Of a stretch of 64,000 nucleotides of DNA, positions 40,773-48,679 are shown piece by piece. Where the stretch lies: NCBI GenBank assembly GCA_934754415.1, contig CAKVIS010000003.1, positions 32,779-96,778 of the forward strand. Reading direction: 5' to 3'. The notes under the pieces were generated by a model, which was not told where the DNA came from, made no database searches, and saw nothing but the letters and a program-made list of their open reading frames with translations. This stretch comes from an uncultured Bulleidia sp. GTDB lineage: Bacteria; Bacillota_I; Bacilli_A; Erysipelotrichales; Erysipelotrichaceae. The position numbers and the translations under genes are program-made. How positions within the stretch are numbered: position 1 is the stretch's first letter; every line of letters starts with the position of its first letter.

Positions 40773-41540
40773 ATGATTCGTAAATGTCACATTATTCAAT
40801 ATGAAACGTTAGTAAAAAACAATGAAAAGCCTAAAGACGGAGCTATTCTATTGATAGAAAGTCTGTTAAAAAGACATATTCCTTTTCTGATTGTTACTGA
40901 CAGAAGTAATCAGACAAAAAAAGAGCTCTGTATTCATATGCGTGCTATGGGATTTCCTACCTTTTCAGAAGGGGTAATCTACACTTCTACTATGGCCGCA
41001 AGAGACTGGATTGCAAGAAAATATCCAACACGTATTAAAGCAAATTATATTGGTGGAAGAGGATTGAAAGAAGTACTTGTGGAAGCAGGGTTTGTACTGA
41101 ACTGTGAAGATCCTCACTGGATTTTTATCGGCAGTGAATCCCACCTGGATGCCATTGATCTGAATCGTGATATTCAGAAAATAAAAAAAGGAGCAGTATT
41201 GATTTCTACTGACTCTTCCAGAGAACACATTGATCGAGATAAACAATGCATTGCGGCCGGTGCAATTACAAGATTGCTGGAATATGCTGCCAATACCAAG
41301 GCACTGGAATTTGGCAGACCAAGTTTAGTGACTTTATCCTATGCATTACGGTATACAGGATATAAAGAAGACGAAGTGCTGATTGTCTCAGATGATTATG
41401 GAGCAGATATTCTTCCTGCTTTACAATGCCACTATGAGACTGCCTTTGTGGCATCAGATACAAGTTTTATGGAAATACAGAAAGATAAGGATTTACATCC
41501 AAAATGGATTGTGGACAGCTTATCTGGGCTTGCACATTAA
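40773..41540 (+). CDS. NagD-like HAD-IIA protein lacking the catalytic aspartates
   Basis: A 255-residue protein that follows the HAD-IIA (NagD/p-nitrophenylphosphatase) plan throughout: KRHIPFLIVTDRSNQTKKEL, GFPTFSEGVIYTSTMAARDW, EFGRPSLVTLSYALRYTG and EVLIVSDDYGADILPAL. Motif I, normally DxDGT, reads IQYET at residues 8-12, so both the nucleophile and acid Asp are missing. The motif III Lys (GKPS) is Arg, and motif IV GD is SD. It is likely a pseudophosphatase or binding protein. TGG-TACAAT and AAGGTGA lie upstream. It is divergent from the degraded metallophosphoesterase, 46 bases away. Confidence 0.8.
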   Translation: MIRKCHIIQYETLVKNNEKPKDGAILLIESLLKRHIPFLIVTDRSNQTKKELCIHMRAMGFPTFSEGVIYTSTMAARDWIARKYPTRIKANYIGGRGLKEVLVEAGFVLNCEDPHWIFIGSESHLDAIDLNRDIQKIKKGAVLISTDSSREHIDRDKQCIAAGAITRLLEYAANTKALEFGRPSLVTLSYALRYTGYKEDEVLIVSDDYGADILPALQCHYETAFVASDTSFMEIQKDKDLHPKWIVDSLSGLAH

Positions 41541-41558
41541 AGTGTAAAGTGGTATCTT
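41530..41558 (+). promoter_or_regulatory. leuS leader promoter
   Basis: TTGCAC (41530-41535), a 17-base spacer and TATCTT (41553-41558), overlapping the end of the upstream gene. Confidence 0.55.
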
Positions 41559-41561
41559 ATC

Positions 41562-41781
41562 CTTGTTGTTAGGAAACAAAAGTAGTAGTAATGAGTATAC
41601 GGCAAAGAGAGACAGGAACAGTGGTGAAACCTGGAGCGTAGAAAGATATGAACTCGTTTGTGGAGCGACCGTTTTGCTTGCGTTACAAAGCTCAATGAAG
41701 TGCATAAGCGTTTTTACTTATGAACTAAGGTGGTAACACGTTATCAGGCGTCCTTAGAATTTGAGGATGCTTTTATTTTTA
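41562..41781 (+). promoter_or_regulatory. T-box riboswitch, leucine-specific, with terminator
   Basis: The leader has an AGTA motif in Stem I (AGTAGTAGTAATGAG), the specifier arrangement GAA-CTC-GTT with Leu codon CTC at 41653-41655, and the T-box AAGGTGGTAACACG with UGGU for the acceptor end. The terminator GGCGTCCTT/GAGGATGC with a T-rich tract runs 41748-41780. It controls leuS by the charging state of a tRNA-Leu reading CUC. Confidence 0.92.
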
Positions 41782-41796
41782 ATCGGAGGAAAAAAC

Positions 41797-44196
41797 ATGA
41801 GTTACGATCACAAACAAATTGAAAAGAAGTGGCAGAAGTACTGGGCAGATCACAAAACTTTCAAAACAGATGCGTATGACTTTGACAAACCAAAGTACTA
41901 TGTTTTGGATATGTTCCCATACCCAAGCGGACAGGGTCTGCATGTAGGACATCCTGAAGGATATACTGCAACGGATATTATTGCCCGTATGAAGAGAATG
42001 CAGGGATACAATGTCTTACATCCAATGGGATTTGATGCCTTTGGTTTACCTGCAGAACAGTTTGCTATTAAGACTGGTCAGCATCCTGAAACATTCACAT
42101 ATAAGAACATTGATCATTTTAAAGATCAGATCAAAGCTCTTGGTTTCTCTTATGACTGGGACAGAGAAATCCGTACATGTGATCCTGACTACTATAAATG
42201 GACACAATGGATCTTTTTGAAGATGTATGAAGCTGGTCTTGCCTATGAATCTTATATGCCTGTAAACTGGTGTCCTGAATTACGAGCAGTTCTGGCAAAT
42301 GAAGAAGTTATCGATGGTAAGAGTGAAAGAGGTGGTTATCCTGTCATTCGTAAACCAATGAGACAGTGGGTATTAAAGATCACTGCTTATGCTGAAAAGT
42401 TGTTAAAGGATCTGGATACAGTAGACTGGCCAGAATCAACAAAAGAAATGCAGAAGAACTGGATTGGTAAATCTACCGGTGCTAATGTAGTCTTTAAAGT
42501 AGATGGTACAAATAAGGAATTTACTGTATTTACTACACGTTGTGACACATTATTTGGAGCAACATACTGCGTACTTGCTCCGGAACATCCTTTTGTGGAT
42601 GAAATTACAACATCAGAACAAAGAAAAGCAGTAGATGATTATAAAGCTGAAGCAGCTAAAAAGTCTGATCTGATGCGTACAGAGCTATCCAAAGAAAAAA
42701 CGGGTGTATTTACAGGTGCGTATGCGGTAAATCCGGTGAATGGGAAGAAGATTCCAATCTGGATTTCCGACTATGTACTGGCTACTCATGGTACAGGTGC
42801 TATTATGGCTGTTCCTGCACACGATGAAAGAGACTACGCATTTGCCAAGAAGTTTGGCTTGCCGATTATTCCTGTACTGGAAGGCGGTAATGTGGAAGAA
42901 GAAGCCTATACACTGGATGGGGTTCATATCAATTCTGATTTCCTGAATGGTATGGATAAGCAGACAGCGATTGACACCATGATTTCCTGGCTGGAAGAAC
43001 ATCATTGCGGTAATGCACAGGTTGCCTATAAATTGAGAGACTGGTTATTCTCCAGACAGAGATACTGGGGTGAACCTATTCCTATTATCCACATGGAAGA
43101 TGGTACTATCCGTACAGTGATGATGAATGATCTGCCTTTGGAATTGCCTGTAGTTGAAAACTATCTGCCTAGTGAAGATGGAGAATCTCCTTTAGCACAT
43201 GCAGGAAGCTGGCTGGATGTGGAAATCGATGGGGTAAAGGGACACAGAGAAACCAATACAATGCCTCAGTGGGCAGGTTCCTGCTGGTATTACATCCGTT
43301 ATATTGATCCACATAACAATGAAGCTATTGCTGACAGAAAACTGATGGAACACTGGTTACCTGTTGACCTGTATGTAGGTGGTGCAGAACATGCTGTATT
43401 GCACTTACTGTACGCACGTTTCTGGCATAAGTTCTTGTATGATATCGGTGTGGTTCCAAGTAAAGAACCATTCCAGAAGTTATATCATCAGGGAATGATT
43501 CTTGGTGAAAATGGTGTAAAGATGTCCAAATCCATGGGTAATGTCATCAATCCTGACGATCTTGTAGAAAGCCATGGTGCAGATGCTTTACGTGTGTATG
43601 AAATGTTTATGGGTCCTCTGGATGCATCTTTACCTTGGAGCACAAAAGGTATGGATGGCGCAAGAAAGTGGCTGGACAGAGTACATCGTTTAGTGACTGA
43701 TTCTTCCATGATTGTGGAGGAAGCAACTCCTGAACTGGATTACAGTTACAATTTCATGGTCAAGAAGGTAACAAATGATATTGAAACATTGAATTTCAAT
43801 ACAGGTATCTCCCAGATGATGATTTTCGTCAATGACTGTTATAAGAATGGCAAAGTGAACAGAGATATGATTATGAACTTTGTACAGATTTTCTCCTGTT
43901 TTGCTCCGCATTTAGGTGAGGAACTGTTCGCTGTTCTTTCTGGCAAGGAAGAATCTATTGCCTACAGACCATGGCCTGTGTATGATGAATCCAAACTCGT
44001 TAAGTCCTCTGCCACGATTGCCGTACAGGTAAATGGTAAGATGAGAGGCAAATTTGAAGCTTCTACAGATGCTACAAAAGAAGAACTGGAAAAGATGGCT
44101 TTAAATCTGGATAGTGTCAAAGCACAGACAGAAGGTAAGACAATTGCAAAAGTGATTGTCGTTCCTGGTAAAATTGTGAATATTGTGGCTAAGTAA
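41797..44196 (+). CDS. leuS: Leucyl-tRNA synthetase
   Basis: A 799-residue class I synthetase. HIGH appears as HVGH at residues 49-52 (FPYPSGQGLHVGHPEGY), the editing domain has TTRCDTLFGATY and GTGAIMAVPAHDERDYAFA, and KMSKSMGN is near residue 575. A short C-terminal domain ends the protein, as usual for bacterial LeuRS. CGGAGG precedes the chosen ATG; the frame continues upstream to an ATG in the T-box terminator, which is not used. It is monocistronic, between the T-box and its own terminator. Confidence 0.97.
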   Translation: MSYDHKQIEKKWQKYWADHKTFKTDAYDFDKPKYYVLDMFPYPSGQGLHVGHPEGYTATDIIARMKRMQGYNVLHPMGFDAFGLPAEQFAIKTGQHPETFTYKNIDHFKDQIKALGFSYDWDREIRTCDPDYYKWTQWIFLKMYEAGLAYESYMPVNWCPELRAVLANEEVIDGKSERGGYPVIRKPMRQWVLKITAYAEKLLKDLDTVDWPESTKEMQKNWIGKSTGANVVFKVDGTNKEFTVFTTRCDTLFGATYCVLAPEHPFVDEITTSEQRKAVDDYKAEAAKKSDLMRTELSKEKTGVFTGAYAVNPVNGKKIPIWISDYVLATHGTGAIMAVPAHDERDYAFAKKFGLPIIPVLEGGNVEEEAYTLDGVHINSDFLNGMDKQTAIDTMISWLEEHHCGNAQVAYKLRDWLFSRQRYWGEPIPIIHMEDGTIRTVMMNDLPLELPVVENYLPSEDGESPLAHAGSWLDVEIDGVKGHRETNTMPQWAGSCWYYIRYIDPHNNEAIADRKLMEHWLPVDLYVGGAEHAVLHLLYARFWHKFLYDIGVVPSKEPFQKLYHQGMILGENGVKMSKSMGNVINPDDLVESHGADALRVYEMFMGPLDASLPWSTKGMDGARKWLDRVHRLVTDSSMIVEEATPELDYSYNFMVKKVTNDIETLNFNTGISQMMIFVNDCYKNGKVNRDMIMNFVQIFSCFAPHLGEELFAVLSGKEESIAYRPWPVYDESKLVKSSATIAVQVNGKMRGKFEASTDATKEELEKMALNLDSVKAQTEGKTIAKVIVVPGKIVNIVAK

Positions 44197-44202
44197 TCAT
44201 TG

Positions 44203-44234
44203 AGCAAAGGTATTTCGGTATCTTTGCTTTTTTT
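44203..44234 (+). terminator. leuS intrinsic terminator
   Basis: Stem AGCAAAG/CTTTGCT, extended by inner GTA/TAT pairs, followed by a seven-base T-run. Confidence 0.88.
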
Positions 44235-44272
44235 ATAAAAGAATAACTAAACATCAACTAATACTATTTGTT

Positions 44273-44322
44273 ATTGTCAAAATGACTATTAATGGTATAC
44301 TTGTAATTGTCAAAATGACTAT
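44273..44322 (+). promoter_or_regulatory. PTS-like gene promoter with two operator-like direct repeats
   Basis: The 17-base sequence ATTGTCAAAATGACTAT occurs twice (44273-44289 and 44306-44322), 33 bases apart, close to three helical turns. Each copy contains the inverted repeat GTCA-AAA-TGAC. The first copy supplies the -35 TTGTCA (44274-44279). An extended -10 TGG-TATACT (TATACT 44296-44301) lies between the copies, and the second copy covers the predicted +1. A dimeric repressor or activator binding both copies is likely. Confidence 0.7.
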
Positions 44323-44353
44323 GAGAAGTCTTTTGCATAAAAGGGGAATCGAT

Positions 44354-45394
44354 ATGAGTTCAATTCAAGAGTTTCTTAAGAAAAAGAATGTCATACTATC
44401 TGCGCATAGATATGGCATTGATGCCATGAGTGCCATGGCACAGGGGTTATTCGCCAGCTTATTGATTGGTACTATTATTAAAACTTTAGGACAGCAGACA
44501 GGTATTGAATTTTTAGTTAATGCAGGTACGTATGCGTCCAGTGTTGCAGGACCTACTATGGCAGCTTCCATTGGCTATGCTTTACAGGCTCCGCCTCTGG
44601 TTCTGTTTTCACTTGTTGCAGTAGGTGCCAGTGCTAATGAACTTGGTGGAGCAGGAGGTCCACTTGCAGTCTATCTGATTGCGATTGTTGCTACAGAAAT
44701 AGGGAAAATTGTTTCTAAGGAAACCAAAGTGGATATTCTGGTTACTCCAGCAGTAACGGTACTTGTCGGTGTAGGATTAAGTGTGCTATGTGCTCCGGCT
44801 ATTGGTGCACTTGCAAGTTCTGTAGGCAGTATTATTATGTGGGCTACAGAATTACAGCCTTTCCTGATGGGAATTCTGGTTTCAGTTCTTGTAGGTATTG
44901 CTTTGACGCTTCCTATTTCTTCTGCTGCTATCTGTGCTGCATTAGGGCTGACCGGGCTTGCAGGAGGTGCAGCTGTTGCGGGATGCTGTGCACAGATGAT
45001 TGGTTTTGCAGTTATGAGCTATAAGGAAAATGGTGTTGGTGGTCTTATATCTCAGGGACTTGGTACAAGTATGCTGCAGATGCCAAATATTTTAAAGAAC
45101 CCAAAGACCTGGATTCCACCAATTCTTGCTTCTGCTATTACCGGCCCTGTTGCTACATGTATTTTCCATCTTGAGATGAATGGGCCTGCAGTCAGCAGTG
45201 GTATGGGTACCTGTGGTCTTGTAGGACAAATTGGTGTATATACAGGATGGATTGCTTCAGGAAAAACAGTAACCGCTTTTGACTGGATTGGTCTGTTATT
45301 CATCTGTTTCATTTTGCCTGCTGTACTCAGTACAGTTTTCTGCAATATCTTAAGAAAGAAAAACTGGATCAGAGAGAATGATTTAAAACTGTGA
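44354..45394 (+). CDS. PTS EIIC-like membrane protein (PTS_EIIC_2 type)
   Basis: A 346-residue polytopic protein with about nine or ten hydrophobic, Gly/Ala-rich segments. It resembles the stand-alone PTS_EIIC_2 family (FLKKKNVILSAHRYGIDAMS, MAQGLFASLLIGTIIKTLG, GPTMAASIGYALQAPPLVLF, LEMNGPAVSSGMGTCGLVGQ). No EIIA or EIIB genes adjoin it, so it may import a sugar with distant partners or transport without phosphorylation. AAAGGGG precedes the chosen ATG; the frame runs upstream through the promoter but those starts are not credible. It is monocistronic with its own promoter, repeats and terminator. Confidence 0.82.
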   Translation: MSSIQEFLKKKNVILSAHRYGIDAMSAMAQGLFASLLIGTIIKTLGQQTGIEFLVNAGTYASSVAGPTMAASIGYALQAPPLVLFSLVAVGASANELGGAGGPLAVYLIAIVATEIGKIVSKETKVDILVTPAVTVLVGVGLSVLCAPAIGALASSVGSIIMWATELQPFLMGILVSVLVGIALTLPISSAAICAALGLTGLAGGAAVAGCCAQMIGFAVMSYKENGVGGLISQGLGTSMLQMPNILKNPKTWIPPILASAITGPVATCIFHLEMNGPAVSSGMGTCGLVGQIGVYTGWIASGKTVTAFDWIGLLFICFILPAVLSTVFCNILRKKNWIRENDLKL

Positions 45395-45395
45395 T

Positions 45396-45422
45396 AAAGG
45401 GATGAAAATCCCTTTATTTTTT
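45396..45422 (+). terminator. PTS-like gene terminator
   Basis: Perfect 8-bp stem AAAGGGAT/ATCCCTTT with a GAAA loop and an ATTTTTT tract. Confidence 0.88.
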
Positions 45423-45441
45423 GCTTGTTTTATAAGGTTTT

Positions 45442-45450
45442 TGGTATAAT
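45442..45450 (+). promoter_or_regulatory. scpA extended -10 promoter
   Basis: TGG-TATAAT (TATAAT 45445-45450) stands nine bases before the scpA ATG. The expected transcript would have a leader of only about 2-4 bases and no ribosome binding site. Confidence 0.6.
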
Positions 45451-45459
45451 CCATGAGGT

Positions 45460-46197
45460 ATGGATGAATTTAAAGTAATGATTGATCAGTTTGAAGGACC
45501 TTTGGATCTGATGCTGCATCTGATAAAAGAAAAACAACTGGATCTTGAAAATCTGGATATGAATGTATTAACGGATCAGTATATTGCCTATTTGAACAGT
45601 ATGACCCGTATGCATCTGGAGATTGCAGGAGAGTATCTTTCAGAGCTGGCTCAGCTGATTGAATATAAATCTAAAAAAATGCTGGGTATCAAAGAAGAAA
45701 TAGAAACAGAAGAACCTGACACAAAAGAAAAACTTGTACAGCGCTTATTGGAGTATCAAAAGTACAAGGAAGTGTCAGAACAGTTAAACGAGTATTATGA
45801 ATCAAGATCTTTACTTATCGGCAAACCGATGAGTAAGGAGGCGGATGCCTGGATGGAATCGGATGATGAACAGGCGGTTAACGGATCTGCGTATGATCTG
45901 TATAAAGCAATGCAGAAAATATTGCGTCGTATGCAGATTCAGACTCCAAAAATGAGATCTTATGAGGTGAAGGAAATATCAATTGAAGACAGAGAACTGG
46001 AAGTAAGAACTATGATTGAAAAACTTCCTGAGACCTTTCGCTTTGAATCCTTATTACAGGATTGTAAAGATTCTGTACAGAAGGCAATTGCCACATTTAT
46101 TTCTGTACTGGATCTTGCAAGACTGCATATTCTTGTTTTTACAGTAGATGAGCAGGAAAATATCTGGTTTTCCAAAGGAGGCAGTAAAGATGAGTGA
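45460..46197 (+). CDS. scpA: Segregation and condensation protein A
   Basis: The kleisin subunit of the SMC-ScpA-ScpB condensin, which bridges SMC heads during chromosome segregation. The 245-residue protein has the N-terminal FEGPLDLMLHLIKEKQLDLENL and YLSELAQLIEYKSKKMLG of the family, an acidic middle and the C-terminal winged-helix segment LARLHILVFTVDEQENIWF. No Shine-Dalgarno is present. The next gene is scpB, overlapping by 8 bases. Confidence 0.95.
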   Translation: MDEFKVMIDQFEGPLDLMLHLIKEKQLDLENLDMNVLTDQYIAYLNSMTRMHLEIAGEYLSELAQLIEYKSKKMLGIKEEIETEEPDTKEKLVQRLLEYQKYKEVSEQLNEYYESRSLLIGKPMSKEADAWMESDDEQAVNGSAYDLYKAMQKILRRMQIQTPKMRSYEVKEISIEDRELEVRTMIEKLPETFRFESLLQDCKDSVQKAIATFISVLDLARLHILVFTVDEQENIWFSKGGSKDE

Positions 46198-46747
46198 TAC
46201 AGTACAATTACAATCTATATTGGAAGGCCTTTTGTTTATTACAGGAGATGAAGGACTGACAGTGGAACAGGCATGTTCTTCTCTGGAAGCTGATAAAGAA
46301 GAAGTGAGGAATGCATTAAAGTCTTTACAGCAGGAGTATGCACAGGATACACATGGTATTGAACTTGTACAGTTTGGAAATGTGTATAAATTTCTTTCCA
46401 AAAGCATAGTACATACCTATGCAGCGAAGCTGTTTGCACTGGATAAAGTAAATAAACTGTCACCTGCGGCTTTGGAAACACTGGCTATCATTGCCTATAA
46501 ACAGCCTGTTACACGCGTGGAAATAGAAGAAATACGTGGTGTGGGTGCCGATGTGATGTTAAGAAAACTGCAGGCAAGGGGACTGATAGAAGAAAATGGA
46601 AGAAGTGATGCTCCAGGCAAACCTATTTTATATTGTGTGACGGATGCTTTTATGGATGCTTTCCAGCTTCTGGATCTTAAAGAACTTCCTGAACTTCCTG
46701 AGTTTAACCCTGAAGAAGATGGTCAGGATGATCTGTTTAATAACTGA
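46190..46747 (+). CDS. scpB: Segregation and condensation protein B
   Basis: A 185-residue partner of ScpA in the condensin complex, with two winged-helix domains. SILEGLLFITGDEGLTVEQA opens the first; LSPAALETLAIIAYKQPVTR and EIEEIRGVGADVMLRKLQARG are the highly conserved second part. AAAGGAGG precedes the chosen ATG, which overlaps the scpA stop by 8 bases. An acidic tail ends the protein. Confidence 0.95.
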   Translation: MSDTVQLQSILEGLLFITGDEGLTVEQACSSLEADKEEVRNALKSLQQEYAQDTHGIELVQFGNVYKFLSKSIVHTYAAKLFALDKVNKLSPAALETLAIIAYKQPVTRVEIEEIRGVGADVMLRKLQARGLIEENGRSDAPGKPILYCVTDAFMDAFQLLDLKELPELPEFNPEEDGQDDLFNN

Positions 46748-46760
46748 TGAGGGCTGAGGT

Positions 46761-47237
46761 ATGCAGAAGATACTGACTTTTGTTTTATGTTTTCTCTTAT
46801 CTGGGTGTCAGGCAATTCCTAATTTTTCTACTGCTACACCTTCCAGTACTGCGGAGTACTCTGTGGCTTTACAGGAAGCACAGACAATTGCCAGTCAGCT
46901 TGGAGTGCTGGATGATCTGTCGCAACTGAAGGAAAGAAATGTTCGTGGAATGTTCTTTGATGGGGAAGCTTTGAGTACAGATGATGCGGTGTTGCTAAGA
47001 GACGATGGTATTGCAAGTCTTATAGGAGTATTTTATGTTACAGATTTAGAGGCAGCAAAAGCAGAAATACAAAAGTATGTTAATACTTTGAAAAACCAGA
47101 CGAATATCTACAATGCTTCAGAGATATTTAAGATAGATAATGCAGTACTTATGGACAATGGAAAAGATAAAATTGTTCTCATTATAGATAAAGATGTAGA
47201 AAGTAGTAAAAAGTTAGCTGAAAAAGCTGTAAAATAG
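46761..47237 (+). CDS. Putative lipoprotein (DUF4358-like)
   Basis: A 158-residue protein with the lipoprotein signal MQKILTFVLCFLLSGCQAIP (lipobox LLSGC, Cys16). The mature region, with a VFYVTDLEAAKAEIQKYVNT helix and KIVLIIDKD strand, resembles DUF4358 lipoproteins of Firmicutes (by eye). It should be anchored on the outer membrane surface; function unknown. It lies 13 bases after scpB and 39 before purB, in the same direction. Confidence 0.8.
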   Translation: MQKILTFVLCFLLSGCQAIPNFSTATPSSTAEYSVALQEAQTIASQLGVLDDLSQLKERNVRGMFFDGEALSTDDAVLLRDDGIASLIGVFYVTDLEAAKAEIQKYVNTLKNQTNIYNASEIFKIDNAVLMDNGKDKIVLIIDKDVESSKKLAEKAVK

Positions 47238-47276
47238 AACAGACAGTTCACAAGAAAGGGAAAGGACTAAAGTAAG

Positions 47277-48572
47277 ATGATTGATCGTTATTCTAGAGAA
47301 GCAATGCGCAATGTATGGAGCGAGGAAAGTAAGTTTCAGGCTTGGCTGGATGTTGAAATCCTGATTGACGAAGCCTGGAGCAAGCTTGGAAAGATTCCTG
47401 CTGAAGACGTTGAGAAAATTCGTGCAAATGCAAAATTCTCCGTTGATCGTATTCTTGAAATTGAAAAAGAAACAAGACACGATGTAGTTGCTTTTACAAG
47501 ATGTGTTTCCGAAAGCTTAGGAGAAGAAAAAAAGTGGGTACATTATGGTGTTACCAGTACTGACGTTGTAGATACTGCCAATGGTATTCGTTTCAAAAAA
47601 GCCAATGATATCTTATATCAGGATATTCTGGACTTTATGGAAATCTTAAAAGAAAACGCTTTGAAGTATAAAGACACTGTTATGATGGGAAGAACACATG
47701 GTGTTCATGCGGAAATTACTTCCTTTGGCCTTGTATTTGCTTTATGGTATGAAGAAATGAAGCGTAATCTTGATCGTTTCCAGAGCGCTCGCCGAGATGT
47801 AGAAGCCGGCAAGATTTCCGGTGCAGTAGGTACTTTTGCCAATATTCCACCATTTGTACAGGATTATGTATGTGAAAAACTTGGTATTGAATCTGCTGCT
47901 ATTTCCACACAGGTATTACAGCGTGACCGTCATGCCAACTACTTTGCTACTCTTGCTCTGATTGGTTCCAGTCTTGAACAGATGGCTACGGAAGTAAGAC
48001 ATTTACAAAGAACAGAAGTTCGAGAAGCTGAAGAACATTTTAACAAAGGACAGAAGGGTTCCAGTGCAATGCCACATAAGAGAAACCCTATTGGATCTGA
48101 AAATATCTGCGGCTGTTCCAGAGTATTACGCGGATATATGGTCACATCTTACGAAGATATTCCACTATGGCATGAAAGAGATATCTCTCATTCCTCTGCA
48201 GAAAGAATTATTGCACCGGATGCTACAGCCTTACTGGATTACATGTTAGTAAGATTTGGTTCTATTTTGAAGAATCTGACAGTATTCCCTGAAAGAATGA
48301 AGAAGAATATCTGGTTAACAAACGGTGTGATTTTCTCTCAGAGATTTATGCTGAAACTTGTAGAAAAAGGCTGGTCACGTGAAAAGGCATATGATACTGT
48401 ACAGCCACAGGCTATTAAGGCATGGGAGGAAGATCTGAACTTCAAAGAACTGATGGAATCAGTGCCTGAAGTAACGGCTACATTATCTCAGGATGAAATT
48501 GATGATTGCTTTGATCCTTATTATCATATCCGTAATGTAGATACTATTTTCAAACGCGTAGGTATTCTTTAA
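47277..48572 (+). CDS. purB: Adenylosuccinate lyase
   Basis: A 431-residue fumarase-superfamily enzyme that acts twice in purine synthesis, cleaving SAICAR and adenylosuccinate. The signature GSSAMPHKRNPIGSENI (mobile catalytic Ser loop), the His region MMGRTHGVHAEIT and HYGVTSTDVVDTA are all present. AGAAAGGGAAAGG precedes the ATG. purA, which makes adenylosuccinate, is at 51-52 kb on the other strand, with a MATE transporter and cutC between. Confidence 0.96.
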   Translation: MIDRYSREAMRNVWSEESKFQAWLDVEILIDEAWSKLGKIPAEDVEKIRANAKFSVDRILEIEKETRHDVVAFTRCVSESLGEEKKWVHYGVTSTDVVDTANGIRFKKANDILYQDILDFMEILKENALKYKDTVMMGRTHGVHAEITSFGLVFALWYEEMKRNLDRFQSARRDVEAGKISGAVGTFANIPPFVQDYVCEKLGIESAAISTQVLQRDRHANYFATLALIGSSLEQMATEVRHLQRTEVREAEEHFNKGQKGSSAMPHKRNPIGSENICGCSRVLRGYMVTSYEDIPLWHERDISHSSAERIIAPDATALLDYMLVRFGSILKNLTVFPERMKKNIWLTNGVIFSQRFMLKLVEKGWSREKAYDTVQPQAIKAWEEDLNFKELMESVPEVTATLSQDEIDDCFDPYYHIRNVDTIFKRVGIL

Positions 48573-48581
48573 TACTCATGT

Positions 48582-48625
48582 AAGAAACTATGAAGACATA
48601 TAGTGTTTCCATAGTTTCTTTTTTT
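48582..48625 (+). terminator. purB intrinsic terminator
   Basis: An 11-bp stem AAGAAACTATG/CATAGTTTCTT with a 17-base loop and a T-run. Confidence 0.85.
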
Positions 48626-48636
48626 GTGGTTTCAAA

Positions 48637-48672
48637 GAAAAAAGTCATAGCAAGTGAACCCTGCTATGACTT
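48637..48672 (-). terminator. MATE transporter gene terminator
   Basis: On the minus strand an 11-bp stem AAGTCATAGCA/TGCTATGACTT is followed by TTTTTTC. Confidence 0.88.
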
Positions 48673-48679
48673 GGATTTA

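Noticed and set aside
44282..44353. Extended start of the PTS-like gene
   Set aside because: The upstream codons overlap the promoter and operator-like repeats; ATG 44354 has AAAGGGG.
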